From Helcobacillus massiliensis (GTDB lineage Bacteria > Actinomycetota > Actinomycetes > Actinomycetales > Dermabacteraceae), in the NCBI RefSeq assembly GCF_014191425.1, contig NZ_JACHWP010000001.1, positions 1-64,000 on the forward strand: a stretch of 64,000 bases of DNA. The letters are read 5' to 3'. The translations under genes and the position numbers were made by a program. This document shows positions 46,918 to 55,520 of this stretch, piece after piece. Positions within the stretch are counted from its first letter, which is position 1. Every line of letters begins with the position of its first letter. A model generated the notes under the pieces. It saw only the letters and a list, made by a program, of their open reading frames with translations. It did not search any database and was not told the origin of the DNA.

Positions 46918-47637
46918 ATGAGTGAGATTGTGTTCCGTTCCGATGTGACCGTGGAGCTCGTCCGCTGCTCCGCCGCCGATTCGGACGTTGTGTTCGCCGC
47001 CCGAGTCTCGACCGTGGGAGAGCAGTCCAAGGATGTCGTGGGTCAGGAGGATGCGGGGCGCGATCGCGGCCTCATCCGCTACCTGATGCGCGACCGCCAC
47101 GGCTCCCCGTTCGAGCACAACAGCTTCACCTTCTTCGTCGAAGCGCCGATCTTCGTGTTCCGCGAATTCATGCGCCACCGCATCGCCTCCTACAACGAAG
47201 AGTCCGGCCGCTACCGGGAGATGCGGCCCGTGTTCTACGTCCCCGGTGATGACCGCCGCCTCATCCAGAAGGGCAAACCCGGCGCGTACGACTTCTACGA
47301 GGGCACCGATGAGCAGCGCGAACTCGTCCAGGCCGAGCACCGCCGACAGGCGGAGGCCGCCTACGAGTCCTACCGCCGGATGCTCGATGCCGGTGTGGCC
47401 CGCGAGGTCGCCCGCGGCGTGCTGCCGCTGAGCCTGTTCAGCTCGATGTATGTGACGATGAACGCCCGCTCCATGATGAACTTCATCAGCCTGCGCACCA
47501 CCAGCGACGACTCGCACTTCCCGTCGTTCCCGCAGCGGGAGATCGAAATGGTCGCCGAGAAGATCGAGCAGCTGTTCGCCGAGAAGATGCCGATCACCTA
47601 CGAAGCGTTCAACGACGCCGGGCGCGTCGCCCCGTGA
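46918..47637 (+). CDS. thyX: Flavin-dependent thymidylate synthase
   Basis: FAD-dependent conversion of dUMP to dTMP. The 239-residue protein carries the ThyX signature RHR-x7-S (R86, H87, R88, S96 in RHRIASYNEESGRY) and VAREVARGVLPLSLFSSMYVTMNARSMMNFISLR. ATG 46918 lies 6 nt after TAGGCT. thyX near dapB/dapA matches M. tuberculosis (Rv2754c). Azl genes separate it from dapB here. Confidence 0.97.
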   Translation: MSEIVFRSDVTVELVRCSAADSDVVFAARVSTVGEQSKDVVGQEDAGRDRGLIRYLMRDRHGSPFEHNSFTFFVEAPIFVFREFMRHRIASYNEESGRYREMRPVFYVPGDDRRLIQKGKPGAYDFYEGTDEQRELVQAEHRRQAEAAYESYRRMLDAGVAREVARGVLPLSLFSSMYVTMNARSMMNFISLRTTSDDSHFPSFPQREIEMVAEKIEQLFAEKMPITYEAFNDAGRVAP

Positions 47638-47737
47638 GCACGGCGGCACCGGCCCCTTCGTTCCACCTGCCCGGCCGTCACCGCCCCGGCGCCGCCGGTC
47701 GCGCAGAGCCCGTCGGCCCCCGATCATCGGAGATGAG

Positions 47738-48676
47738 ATGACCACCGCAGAAAACAGTTCTCTGGACCTCGGGACGCTCGGCGTCGCGATGGTCACACCG
47801 TTCACCGAGGACGCCAGCGCGGTCGACCACGACGCGCTGCGAGTCCTCACCGAGCACCTGCTCGACATCGGCCACGACCTGCTCGTGGTCAACGGCACCA
47901 CCGGCGAATCGCCCACCACCTCGGATGAGGAGAAGCTCGCGATCCTCCGCACCGTCAAGGAGACCGTCGGGGACCGCGCACAGGTGATGGCGGGCATCGG
48001 CTCCAACAGCACCGCCCACACGGCCGCCCTGGCCCGTGCCACCGCCGCCACCGGCTGCGCCGACAGCCTCCTGGTGGTCACCCCGTACTACAACAAGCCG
48101 TCCCAGGGGGGCGTGAAGGCGCACTTCCGCGCCGTGGCGGAGGCGTCCGACCTCCCGATTCTGCTGTACGACATCCCCGGCCGCGCCGGCATCCCGATCA
48201 CGCCGGAGACCGCGATCGAACTGTCCGCGATCCCAACGATCCGCGGCATCAAGGACGCCCGCGGCGATCTGCACGACGGATCCGACCTCATGCGGATCAC
48301 GAAGCTGGAGATCTACTCCGGCGAGGACGCGCTGAACCTGCCGTGGCTGTCCGTCGGCGCCTCCGGCATCATCTCGGTCTGCTCCCATGTCACCGGCCGC
48401 CTGGACCGCATGCAGATCGACGCGGCCCACCGCGGCGACCTCATCACCGCGCAGCGCATCCACTCCTCCCGGATCCCGTTCGTCAACGCCCTGATGAACC
48501 AGGTGCCGGGAGCGGTCGCCGTGAAGCACGCCATGGAGCACTTCGGCATCCTGCCGCACGCCACGGTGCGCCTGCCGCTGACTCCCGCGGACCCGCAGCA
48601 GATCGCGCGGATCACCGCCTCCAGCAGCGCCCTCGCGGGCATCGTCAAGCAGTTCGAACGAGGGGACAAGAAGTGA
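47738..48676 (+). CDS. dapA: 4-hydroxy-tetrahydrodipicolinate synthase
   Basis: Aldolase condensing pyruvate and aspartate semialdehyde, first committed step to diaminopimelate and lysine. The 312-residue TIM barrel has VNGTTGESPT (T54, T55), VTPYYNKPSQGG, LLYDIPGRAG (Y144) and the Schiff-base lysine K172 in IRGIKDARGD. The ATG follows a ggag SD. The stop overlaps the rnj GTG (GTGA), the conserved dapA-rnj pair. Confidence 0.97.
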   Translation: MTTAENSSLDLGTLGVAMVTPFTEDASAVDHDALRVLTEHLLDIGHDLLVVNGTTGESPTTSDEEKLAILRTVKETVGDRAQVMAGIGSNSTAHTAALARATAATGCADSLLVVTPYYNKPSQGGVKAHFRAVAEASDLPILLYDIPGRAGIPITPETAIELSAIPTIRGIKDARGDLHDGSDLMRITKLEIYSGEDALNLPWLSVGASGIISVCSHVTGRLDRMQIDAAHRGDLITAQRIHSSRIPFVNALMNQVPGAVAVKHAMEHFGILPHATVRLPLTPADPQQIARITASSSALAGIVKQFERGDKK

Positions 48677-50367
48677 GCGAATCACCCTTCCACGCCAAGC
48701 TCGGCACCCCGCCGAAGCTCAAGCCCGGCACCCTGCGGGTCACCCCGCTGGGCGGCCTCGGCGAAGTCGGCCGCAACATGACCGTCTTCGAGATCGACGG
48801 TCGCCTCCTCATCGTGGACTGCGGCGTCCTCTTCCCGGAGGAGTCGCAGCCCGGTGTGGACCTGATCCTCCCGGACTTCACCTCCATCCGGGACCGCCTC
48901 GACGACATCGTCGCGATCGTCCTCACCCACGGCCACGAGGACCACATCGGCGCCGTGCCGTACCTGCTGAGCCTCAAGCCGGACATCCCCCTCGTGGGAA
49001 GCCAGCTCACCCTCGCCTTCATCGAGGCGAAGCTGAAGGAGCACCGCATCAAGCCGCTGACCATGGCGGTCAAGGAGGGCGAGTTCCAGGACCTCGGCCC
49101 GTTCGAATGCGAATTCGTCGCCGTCAACCACTCCATCCCCGATGCGCTCGCCGTCGCGATCCACACCGATGCCGGCACCGTGCTGCACACCGGTGACTTC
49201 AAGATGGACCAGCTGCCGCTGGACGGCCGCCTCACCGACCTGCGCGCCTTCGCCCGCCTCGGCGAGGAGGGCGTGGACCTGTTCCTCGTGGACTCCACCA
49301 ACGCTGAGGTTCCCGGCTTCACCGTGCAGGAGCGGGAGATCGGCCCCGTGCTCGAGGGCATCTTCGCGAAGTCGGAGAAGAAGGTCGTGGTGGCGTCCTT
49401 CTCCAGCCACGTGCACCGCGTGCAGCAGGTGTTCGATGCCGCCGCGAAGCACGGCCGCAAGGTCGCGTTCGTGGGCCGCTCCATGGTCCGCAACATGACC
49501 ATCGCCGCGGAGATGGGCTACCTGAACATCCCCAAGAACACCCTCATCGACGTCCGGAAGACCGACTCCATGCCGGATGACAAGGTCGTGTTCATGTGCA
49601 CCGGCTCCCAGGGTGAGCCGATGGCGGCGCTGGGCCGCATCGCCAACCGCAACCACCGCATCGAGGTGGGGGAGGGCGACACCATCATCCTCGCCTCCTC
49701 CCTCATCCCCGGCAACGAGACCGACGTGTTCCGGGTGGTCAACGGCCTGCTCGCGCTCGGCGCGAACGTGGTGCACCAGGCGAACGCGCGGGTGCACGTG
49801 TCCGGTCACGCCAGCGCCGGTGAGCTGCTGTACTGCTACAACATCCTCCAGCCGAAGAACGTGATGCCGGTGCACGGCGAGGTCCGCCACCTCATCGCCA
49901 ACGGCGACATCGCGCACTCCTCCGGTGTGCCGCGCGAGAACATCATCCTCACCCGCGACGGCGGCGTCGTGGACCTGAAGGACGGTGTGGCGAAGGTCGT
50001 CGGCGAAGTCGAATGCGGCTACGTGTACGTGGACGGCTCCTCCGTCGGCGAGGTCAGCGAGTCCGATCTGAAGGACCGCCGCATCCTCTCCGAAGAGGGC
50101 TTCATCTCCCTGTTCGCCGTGGTGTCCTCCGAAACGGGGGAGCTGGTGACCGGCCCGGAAATCCACGCCCGCGGCATCGCGGAGGACGACGACGTGTTCG
50201 AGAAGCTCAAGCCGCAGATCAAGAAGGCGCTGGTGCGTGCCATCGAGGAGGAGAAGGGACACGACACCGTGCAGCTGCAGCAGGCGATGCGCCGCGTGGT
50301 GGGCCGCTTCGCCTCGCAGCGTCTGCGCCGCCGCCCCATGATCATCCCGGTGGTTGTGAAGGCCTGA
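48673..50367 (+). CDS. rnj: Ribonuclease J
   Basis: Metallo-beta-lactamase ribonuclease with 5'-3' exo and endo activity. The 564-residue protein has the metal motif HGHEDH (H86, H88, D90, H91), a beta-CASP domain (VVVASFSSHVHRVQQVFDAA, GSQGEPMAAL, VHVSGHASAGELL), and PVHGEVRHLIAN. GTG 48673 overlaps the dapA stop. In actinobacteria it acts with RNase E. A hairpin follows. Confidence 0.97.
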   Translation: MSESPFHAKLGTPPKLKPGTLRVTPLGGLGEVGRNMTVFEIDGRLLIVDCGVLFPEESQPGVDLILPDFTSIRDRLDDIVAIVLTHGHEDHIGAVPYLLSLKPDIPLVGSQLTLAFIEAKLKEHRIKPLTMAVKEGEFQDLGPFECEFVAVNHSIPDALAVAIHTDAGTVLHTGDFKMDQLPLDGRLTDLRAFARLGEEGVDLFLVDSTNAEVPGFTVQEREIGPVLEGIFAKSEKKVVVASFSSHVHRVQQVFDAAAKHGRKVAFVGRSMVRNMTIAAEMGYLNIPKNTLIDVRKTDSMPDDKVVFMCTGSQGEPMAALGRIANRNHRIEVGEGDTIILASSLIPGNETDVFRVVNGLLALGANVVHQANARVHVSGHASAGELLYCYNILQPKNVMPVHGEVRHLIANGDIAHSSGVPRENIILTRDGGVVDLKDGVAKVVGEVECGYVYVDGSSVGEVSESDLKDRRILSEEGFISLFAVVSSETGELVTGPEIHARGIAEDDDVFEKLKPQIKKALVRAIEEEKGHDTVQLQQAMRRVVGRFASQRLRRRPMIIPVVVKA

Positions 50368-50388
50368 GCCGAGAACTTCCCGACATCC

Positions 50389-50431
50389 CCGCCCCCGTCC
50401 GGCGCCCCGCTTCGAGGCGCGGCGGGGGCGT
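50389..50431 (+). terminator. Possible terminator after rnj
   Basis: An imperfect GC-rich hairpin with cgccccc (50390-50396) pairing gggggcg (50424-50430) and an internal ggcgcc region. It lies just before the ftsK -10 box. Confidence 0.5.
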
Positions 50432-50436
50432 CGGGG

Positions 50437-50442
50437 TAGATT
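50437..50442 (+). promoter_or_regulatory. Leaderless-type -10 box for ftsK
   Basis: TAGATT lies 6 nt before ATG 50449. Confidence 0.5.
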
Positions 50443-50448
50443 GGGGGC

Positions 50449-53322
50449 ATGGCTGCACGGACGTCTTCCCCCGCACGTGCGTCGAAAGGCTCTGCTCGCA
50501 AGGGCTCATCGCGAACCGCGAAGCAGGACGGTTCCTCGACGCTCCCCCTTCCCATTCGGGCTGCCCGAGCGGGCTACCTCGGCGTGGCCCGCGCCGTCGG
50601 CGGCTTCATCCGCGGCATCGGCTTCGCCCGCTGGGACGTCGCCTATGAGCAGCGGCGCGACGGCTTCGCGCTGTTCCTGCTGCTGCTGGCGCTGCTGATC
50701 GCGATCCCGGACTGGTTCCAGGCGCGCGGCCCCGTGTTCGGCGCCGTGCACACCGTCTCCGCGTCCACGTTCGGCATCATGAGCGTGGTGCTGCCGCTGC
50801 TGCTGGGCGGCTGGTCGGTGCGCATGTTCCGCCGCCCCGACTTCGTCCACGCCAACACCCGCATCGGCATCGGCATCGCCGTGCTCATCGGCTCCCTCTG
50901 CGCAATCGCCTCGGTCAGCGCCCGCCTGCCCGCCCCCGCCGACGGAGTCACCGCCCTCAGCCTCGGCGGCGGTGTGCTCGGGTACCTGGTGGCGGCCCCG
51001 CTCGCTGCGCTGGTCCCCACCTGGGTGGTGGTGATCCTCGCGCTCGTCGCCGCGTTCTTCGCGGTCCTGATCATGACGGCGACCCCGCTGAATGCGATCG
51101 TGCCGAAGCTGCACGAGGTGTACCTCGCGCTCGTGGGCCACGGCCAGAACGAAGCCGATGAGCGCGCCGCGTTCGGGCTGGAGGCCCGCCCCACCCGGGA
51201 GGAGCGGATCGCTCGTCGCACCGGCGCTGTCCGCGCCGGGGGAGGGGCCGACGGGGACCGCGATGACGACGAGCCGAAGCCGTCCAAGCGCGCCAGCTCG
51301 CTGCTGCGCCGCCGCAAGCGCGGCCAGGAGCCCGATACCGAGGTGATGTCCGACGGCGCGGGGCACGACGAGTTCGGCTACAGCGGCGACACTCCGTACG
51401 AGACCGGTGTGACACAGGCCGATGCCCAGGGCGCCACGGCTGTTCTGCCCGCCGGCGGCGCCTCCGGGTCCCACGGGTCCGGGGCGACCGAGAAGCTGCC
51501 CCCCGTGGACGACGGCGACGAGGTGTACGACGTCCTCGCCGAGGAGACCGCCCGCCAGAAGCAGTTCCCCGGCCAGCAGCCGGCTGAGGGCGGCAGCACC
51601 GCCGTCGGGCAGGATCCGTCGGCCCCCGAGGAGAAGGACGCGGAGCTGATCCCGCCGCCGGCCGGGGATCTGCCCCGCGCCGGGGAGCAGCTGGAGCTCG
51701 ACGGCGACATCGTCTACATGCTCCCCGAGTCCGACTTCCTCGCGGAGGGCCCGCCGTCGAAGTCCCGCAGCGAGGCCAACGATCGCGTGGTCGAGGCGCT
51801 CGGCGAGGTGTTCGAGCAGTTCAAGGTGAACGCGGAGGTCGTCGGCTTCTCCCGCGGCCCCACCGTCACCCGCTACGAAGTGGAGCTCGGCGCGGGCACG
51901 AAGGTGGAGAAGGTGACGGCGCTGTCCAACAACATCGCGTACGCCGTCGCCAGCGCCGATGTGCGGATCCTTTCGCCGATCCCGGGTAAGAAGGCGATCG
52001 GCATCGAGATCCCGAACACGGACCGCGAGATCGTCGCGCTCGGCGACGTGCTGCGCTCCGGTGTGGCGCGCGGCCAGTCCCACCCGATGGTGATGGGCGT
52101 CGGCAAGGACGTGGAGGGCGGCTACGTGGTCGCGAACCTCGCGAAGATGCCGCACCTGCTGGTCGCCGGCGCCACCGGTGCCGGTAAGTCCGGCTTCATC
52201 AACTCGCTGATCACCTCCCTGCTGATGCGCGCCACCCCGGAGGACGTGCGCATGGTGCTGGTGGACCCCAAGCGTGTGGAGCTCACCATCTATGAGGGCA
52301 TCCCGCACCTCATCACTCCGATCATCACCAACCCGAAGAAGGCCGCCGAGGCCCTCGAATGGGTGGTGAAGGAGATGGACCACCGGTACGACGACCTCGC
52401 CCACTACGGGTTCAAGCACATCGACGACTACAACAAGGCGGTGCGCGCCGGTCAGGTGACGCCGCCGCCGGGCAGTGAGCGCACGGTCGCGCCCTACCCG
52501 TACCTGCTGGTGGTCGTGGATGAGCTGGCGGACCTGATGATGGTGGCGCCGCGCGACGTGGAGGGCTCCATCCAGCGGATCACGCAGCTGGCGCGCGCCG
52601 CCGGCATCCACCTGGTGCTGGCCACGCAGCGTCCGTCGGTCGATGTCGTCACCGGCATCATCAAGGCGAATGTGCCCAGCAGGCTCGCGTTCTCCACCTC
52701 GTCACTGCAGGACTCCCGCGTGATCCTCGACAGCCCGGGCGCGGAGAAGCTGATCGGGCAGGGCGATGCCCTGTTCCACCCGATGGGCAAGGCGAAGCCG
52801 ATGCGTGTGCAGGGCGCGTGGGTGAACGAGTCGGAGATCCACAAGGTCGTGGACCATGTGAAGTCGCAGATGAAGCCGACGTACCGCGAGGACGTCGCCC
52901 AGGTCGCGGCGAAGAAGCAGATCGACGATGACATCGGCGACGACCTCGAGGTGCTGCTGCAGGCCACGGAGCTGGTGGTCACCACCCAGTTCGGCTCCAC
53001 CTCGATGCTGCAGCGCAAGCTGCGGGTCGGGTTCGCGAAGGCGGGCCGTCTGATGGACCTGCTGGAGTCCCGCGAGATCGTCGGCCCCTCCGAGGGGTCG
53101 AAGGCCCGCGACGTCCTGGTGCGCCCGGAGGACCTCGGCCGTGCGATCGCCCGCATCAAGGGCGAGGACACCGACCTGTACGAGGACTCCGCCGAACCGG
53201 CCGGTGCCGCCATGGGAACCGGGTCACCGGAGGAGATGATGGACTCGGTGCCGGTCGCCGAGGACTACTATGACGACGACGAGGGCGGCTCCGATGACGC
53301 CTGGCAGCTGACCGGACGCTGA
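50449..53322 (+). CDS. ftsK: DNA translocase FtsK/SpoIIIE
   Basis: Septum-anchored ATPase that pumps chromosomal DNA and activates XerCD at dif. The 957-residue protein has four membrane segments (about residues 80-215), a variable acidic/Pro-rich linker, the alpha-beta motor with Walker A GATGAGKSG (574-582), LVVVDELADLMMVAP and TQRPSVDVVTGIIKANVPSRLAF, and the C-terminal DNA-reading gamma domain (STSMLQRKLRVGFAKAGRLMDLLE). Its recognition sequence is unknown here. xerC, its partner, is at 12.8 kb. Confidence 0.97.
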   Translation: MAARTSSPARASKGSARKGSSRTAKQDGSSTLPLPIRAARAGYLGVARAVGGFIRGIGFARWDVAYEQRRDGFALFLLLLALLIAIPDWFQARGPVFGAVHTVSASTFGIMSVVLPLLLGGWSVRMFRRPDFVHANTRIGIGIAVLIGSLCAIASVSARLPAPADGVTALSLGGGVLGYLVAAPLAALVPTWVVVILALVAAFFAVLIMTATPLNAIVPKLHEVYLALVGHGQNEADERAAFGLEARPTREERIARRTGAVRAGGGADGDRDDDEPKPSKRASSLLRRRKRGQEPDTEVMSDGAGHDEFGYSGDTPYETGVTQADAQGATAVLPAGGASGSHGSGATEKLPPVDDGDEVYDVLAEETARQKQFPGQQPAEGGSTAVGQDPSAPEEKDAELIPPPAGDLPRAGEQLELDGDIVYMLPESDFLAEGPPSKSRSEANDRVVEALGEVFEQFKVNAEVVGFSRGPTVTRYEVELGAGTKVEKVTALSNNIAYAVASADVRILSPIPGKKAIGIEIPNTDREIVALGDVLRSGVARGQSHPMVMGVGKDVEGGYVVANLAKMPHLLVAGATGAGKSGFINSLITSLLMRATPEDVRMVLVDPKRVELTIYEGIPHLITPIITNPKKAAEALEWVVKEMDHRYDDLAHYGFKHIDDYNKAVRAGQVTPPPGSERTVAPYPYLLVVVDELADLMMVAPRDVEGSIQRITQLARAAGIHLVLATQRPSVDVVTGIIKANVPSRLAFSTSSLQDSRVILDSPGAEKLIGQGDALFHPMGKAKPMRVQGAWVNESEIHKVVDHVKSQMKPTYREDVAQVAAKKQIDDDIGDDLEVLLQATELVVTTQFGSTSMLQRKLRVGFAKAGRLMDLLESREIVGPSEGSKARDVLVRPEDLGRAIARIKGEDTDLYEDSAEPAGAAMGTGSPEEMMDSVPVAEDYYDDDEGGSDDAWQLTGR

Positions 53323-53331
53323 GGAAGGACC

Positions 53332-53964
53332 ATGATGAGCAGCAGCGCACCCATCCCCGAGGGCGCACCCGGGGCAGGGGACCAGGCGGCGCCGCAGGCA
53401 CCGCTGTGGAACATCGCGAACATCCTGACGATGCTGCGGATCGTCATGGTGCCCCTCTTCGTCATCGCCGCTGTCGTCTACCACGAGAACGCCCCGATGC
53501 GGTGGGCGGTGCTGGGGATCTTCGCCCTCGCCATGATCACCGACTTCGTGGACGGGCACCTGGCGCGCTCGCGCAACCTCATCACGGACTTCGGCAAGCT
53601 GATGGACCCGATCGCGGACAAGCTGATCACCGGCGCCGCTTTCATCATCCTCAGCATCTGGGACTACATCCCGTGGTGGATGACGCTGCTGATCCTGCTG
53701 CGCGAATGGGGCATCACCATCATGCGCTTCACGATCCTCAAGCACGGCGCGCTGCCCGCGAACTTCGCCGGCAAGGCGAAGACCATGATGCAGTCCATCG
53801 CCATCGCGTTCTGCCTCGCCCCGTTCGAACTGCTGATGCCGCAGCTGAAGTGGGTGGGCATCGTCCTGGTCGCCATCGCGTTCGTCCTCACGATGTGGTC
53901 GGGCTGGCTCAACGTGAAGGACGGCATCCGTCTGCGCCGCGAAGCCCTCGCCTCCGGAGCCTGA
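53332..53964 (+). CDS. pgsA: Phosphatidylglycerophosphate synthase (CDP-alcohol transferase)
   Basis: Membrane enzyme joining CDP-diacylglycerol and glycerol-3-phosphate. The family motif DGxxARx8GxxxDxxxD is complete in DGHLARSRNLITDFGKLMDPIADKL. About six membrane segments follow from residue 25. ATG 53332 is used; ATG 53335 is also possible. ggaagg precedes it. A single pgsA between ftsK and cinA matches M. tuberculosis (Rv2746c). CdsA at 18 kb provides its substrate. Confidence 0.93.
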   Translation: MMSSSAPIPEGAPGAGDQAAPQAPLWNIANILTMLRIVMVPLFVIAAVVYHENAPMRWAVLGIFALAMITDFVDGHLARSRNLITDFGKLMDPIADKLITGAAFIILSIWDYIPWWMTLLILLREWGITIMRFTILKHGALPANFAGKAKTMMQSIAIAFCLAPFELLMPQLKWVGIVLVAIAFVLTMWSGWLNVKDGIRLRREALASGA

Positions 53965-53968
53965 GCCG

Positions 53969-54481
53969 ATGGCCGGGCCCGCAGCAGGCGGCGCGATCGA
54001 CCCCGTCGGCCACGGCGCCGCCGGCCGCCTCCTCGCCGCCGCCCAGCAGCGCGGTCTGTGGATCGCGACTGCGGAGTCCCTCACCGGCGGGATGCTGGCC
54101 TCCCGCCTGATCGACGTTCCCGGCGCCTCCGCCTGCATGGCCGGCGGCGCCTGCACCTATTCGTTCGAGGCGAAGCACCGCGTGCTCGGCCTCGACCTCG
54201 CCGACCTCGAGGAGCACGGGGCAGTGCGCGGGTCCGTCGCGCGCGCGATGGCGCTCGCGGCCCGCCGCCTCTACGACTGCGACATCGCGATCGCCACCAC
54301 GGGTGCCGCGGGCCCGGGCCCCGACGACTACGGCGTGCCCGCCGGCACCGCGTTCATCGCCGTGAGCGCGGGGGAGGAGCTGGTGGTGGAGGAGGTGCGG
54401 GCCGACGGGGACCGCCCCGCGGTCCGGGCCGCTGTGGCGCAGCGGGCGCTGGATCTGGCGCTGCGGGTTGTGGAGATGTGA
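53969..54481 (+). CDS. CinA C-terminal domain family (nicotinamide-nucleotide amidohydrolase)
   Basis: A 170-residue stand-alone CinA C-terminal (PncC) domain, which deamidates nicotinamide mononucleotide. The signature is IATAESLTGGMLASRLIDVPGASACMAGGACTYS, followed by MALAARRLYDCDIAIATTGAAGPGPDDYGVPAGTAFIAV. The N-terminal MoaB-like domain of long CinA proteins is absent. ATG 53969 starts four bases after pgsA, so they form one unit. Commonly annotated cinA in this position before clgR-recA. Confidence 0.92.
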   Translation: MAGPAAGGAIDPVGHGAAGRLLAAAQQRGLWIATAESLTGGMLASRLIDVPGASACMAGGACTYSFEAKHRVLGLDLADLEEHGAVRGSVARAMALAARRLYDCDIAIATTGAAGPGPDDYGVPAGTAFIAVSAGEELVVEEVRADGDRPAVRAAVAQRALDLALRVVEM

Positions 54482-54545
54482 CGGACTGTGGTGACGTGCG
54501 TCCTGCCAGTTGTCCGCAACGGCGCTTTTCCCCGAGTGTGACCCG

Positions 54546-54551
54546 TAGAAT
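54546..54551 (+). promoter_or_regulatory. Candidate -10 box for clgR
   Basis: TAGAAT lies about 190 nt before ATG 54744, leaving an unusually long leader for this window. No clear -35. Confidence 0.4.
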
Positions 54552-54743
54552 CATGGGAACAAATCCGGCTCCCCATCCGTTGTGAGAGGCATGAACACCT
54601 CCCACATGAACCGCAGTCGGGCCGATGTCGCAGGCGTGCAGCGCGAAGAGCGCCGCCTCAGCGCATCCGGTGCCGGCCGCAGGAGCCTTCTTGCACTCCC
54701 CCCGAGCACGTCGCCGGACGAGGAGAGGAAAGGACGACGAGAC

Positions 54744-55064
54744 ATGGTGCTCTTCCGCCGCGAACTGGGCGATGTGCTGCGCGCTGCCCGGCTCCACCAG
54801 AGGAGGACTCTGCGCCAGGTCTCCGCAGATGCACGCGTCTCCTTGGGCTACCTCAGCGAGATCGAGCGCGGCCAGAAGGAGGCCTCGTCGGAGCTCCTGG
54901 CATCCATCACCCAGGCACTGGGCTACCCCCTGTCCCTGATCCTGCGCGAAGTGGCCGAACGGGTCGCCCTGCAGGAGGGGATCCTCGTGCCGGACACCGT
55001 CCCGGCCGATCTGGACTGCTCCGAGGGCGGCCGCGAGGACCGCGCCCTGGTGGGCACCCGCTGA
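54744..55064 (+). CDS. clgR: ClgR-type XRE transcriptional regulator
   Basis: A 106-residue helix-turn-helix activator of clp protease and other stress genes in actinobacteria. The HTH is [38 protein letters not shown], and the C-terminal [15 protein letters not shown] helix is typical. ATG 54744 has ggaaaggacgacgag SD and gives the family length; the frame stays open 54 codons upstream to 54582, which would add an atypical Arg/Ser-rich extension. In actinobacteria it precedes recA. Confidence 0.92.
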   Translation: MVLFRRELGDVLRAARLHQRRTLRQVSADARVSLGYLSEIERGQKEASSELLASITQALGYPLSLILREVAERVALQEGILVPDTVPADLDCSEGGREDRALVGTR

Positions 55065-55067
55065 TCC

Positions 55068-55295
55068 GTGAAGCTCAGCGAATTCACCGAGCTCGCCGAG
55101 CATGTCTTCGGGCCCGCTCTGGCCCGCACCTATGTCGAGGAGATGGTGCTGCCGGACCTCGGCTCCGTCACCGCCCGTGAAGCGATCGAGCAGGGCGCAC
55201 CCGTGCGCAAGGTCTGGACCTCGCTGTGCGATGCGATGGATGTGCCCGACCGCGACCGGTGGGAAGTGCCGATCGAAGCGCGGCCGCGCCGCTGA
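55068..55295 (+). CDS. DUF3046 family protein
   Basis: A 75-residue acidic protein of DUF3046, an actinobacterial family almost always next to recA. The conserved start MKLSEFTELAEHVFGPALARTY and the tail VWTSLCDAMDVPDRDRW are clear. GTG 55068 follows the clgR stop by three bases, so they are co-translated. Function is unknown. Confidence 0.9.
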   Translation: MKLSEFTELAEHVFGPALARTYVEEMVLPDLGSVTAREAIEQGAPVRKVWTSLCDAMDVPDRDRWEVPIEARPRR

Positions 55296-55378
55296 GATGG
55301 GCGGCGCCGGGGCACTGGCGGCATCCGATGAGGCGCGCGTCTCATCCTGTTCGAAGCGCTTCGGTGTTCGACTCGATC

Positions 55379-55394
55379 TCGAACGCCTGTTCGT
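55379..55394. promoter_or_regulatory. SOS box (LexA site) upstream of recA
   Basis: TCGAAC-GCCT-GTTCGT, one mismatch from the actinobacterial LexA palindrome TCGAAC-N4-GTTCGA. It overlaps a possible -10 TATGCT at 55396-55401, so LexA would block polymerase at that distal promoter. Confidence 0.75.
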
Positions 55395-55457
55395 CTATGC
55401 TGGGTCCAGCGGTTGTCCACGCCTGCACTTGCGCACCGGACGGCTGCCGGACTTTAA

Positions 55458-55480
55458 ATGTCGCACCCCCTCTCTAGAGT
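55458..55480 (+). promoter_or_regulatory. PafBC-type (RecA-independent damage) promoter for recA
   Basis: ATGTCGCAC-N8-TAGAGT. The recalled mycobacterial recA-NDp consensus is tTGTCRgtg-N8-TAnnnT; the TGTC core, 8-bp gap and TAnnnT box fit, while the gtg part does not. It lies 41 nt before recA and downstream of the LexA site. Confidence 0.6.
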
Positions 55481-55520
55481 GGGACCGAACCACGAAGAGA
55501 CGTGAGGAAAGGAACCTGTC

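Noticed and set aside
50506-52611. A 701-residue open frame antisense to ftsK
   Set aside because: Overlaps a definite ftsK coding region and shows only His/Val/Asp-rich low complexity.
54500-54545. ClgR-type operator upstream of clgR
   Set aside because: A CGC-AACG-GCG element is present near 54514-54524 but its spacing and flanks do not match the ClgR consensus that I recall.
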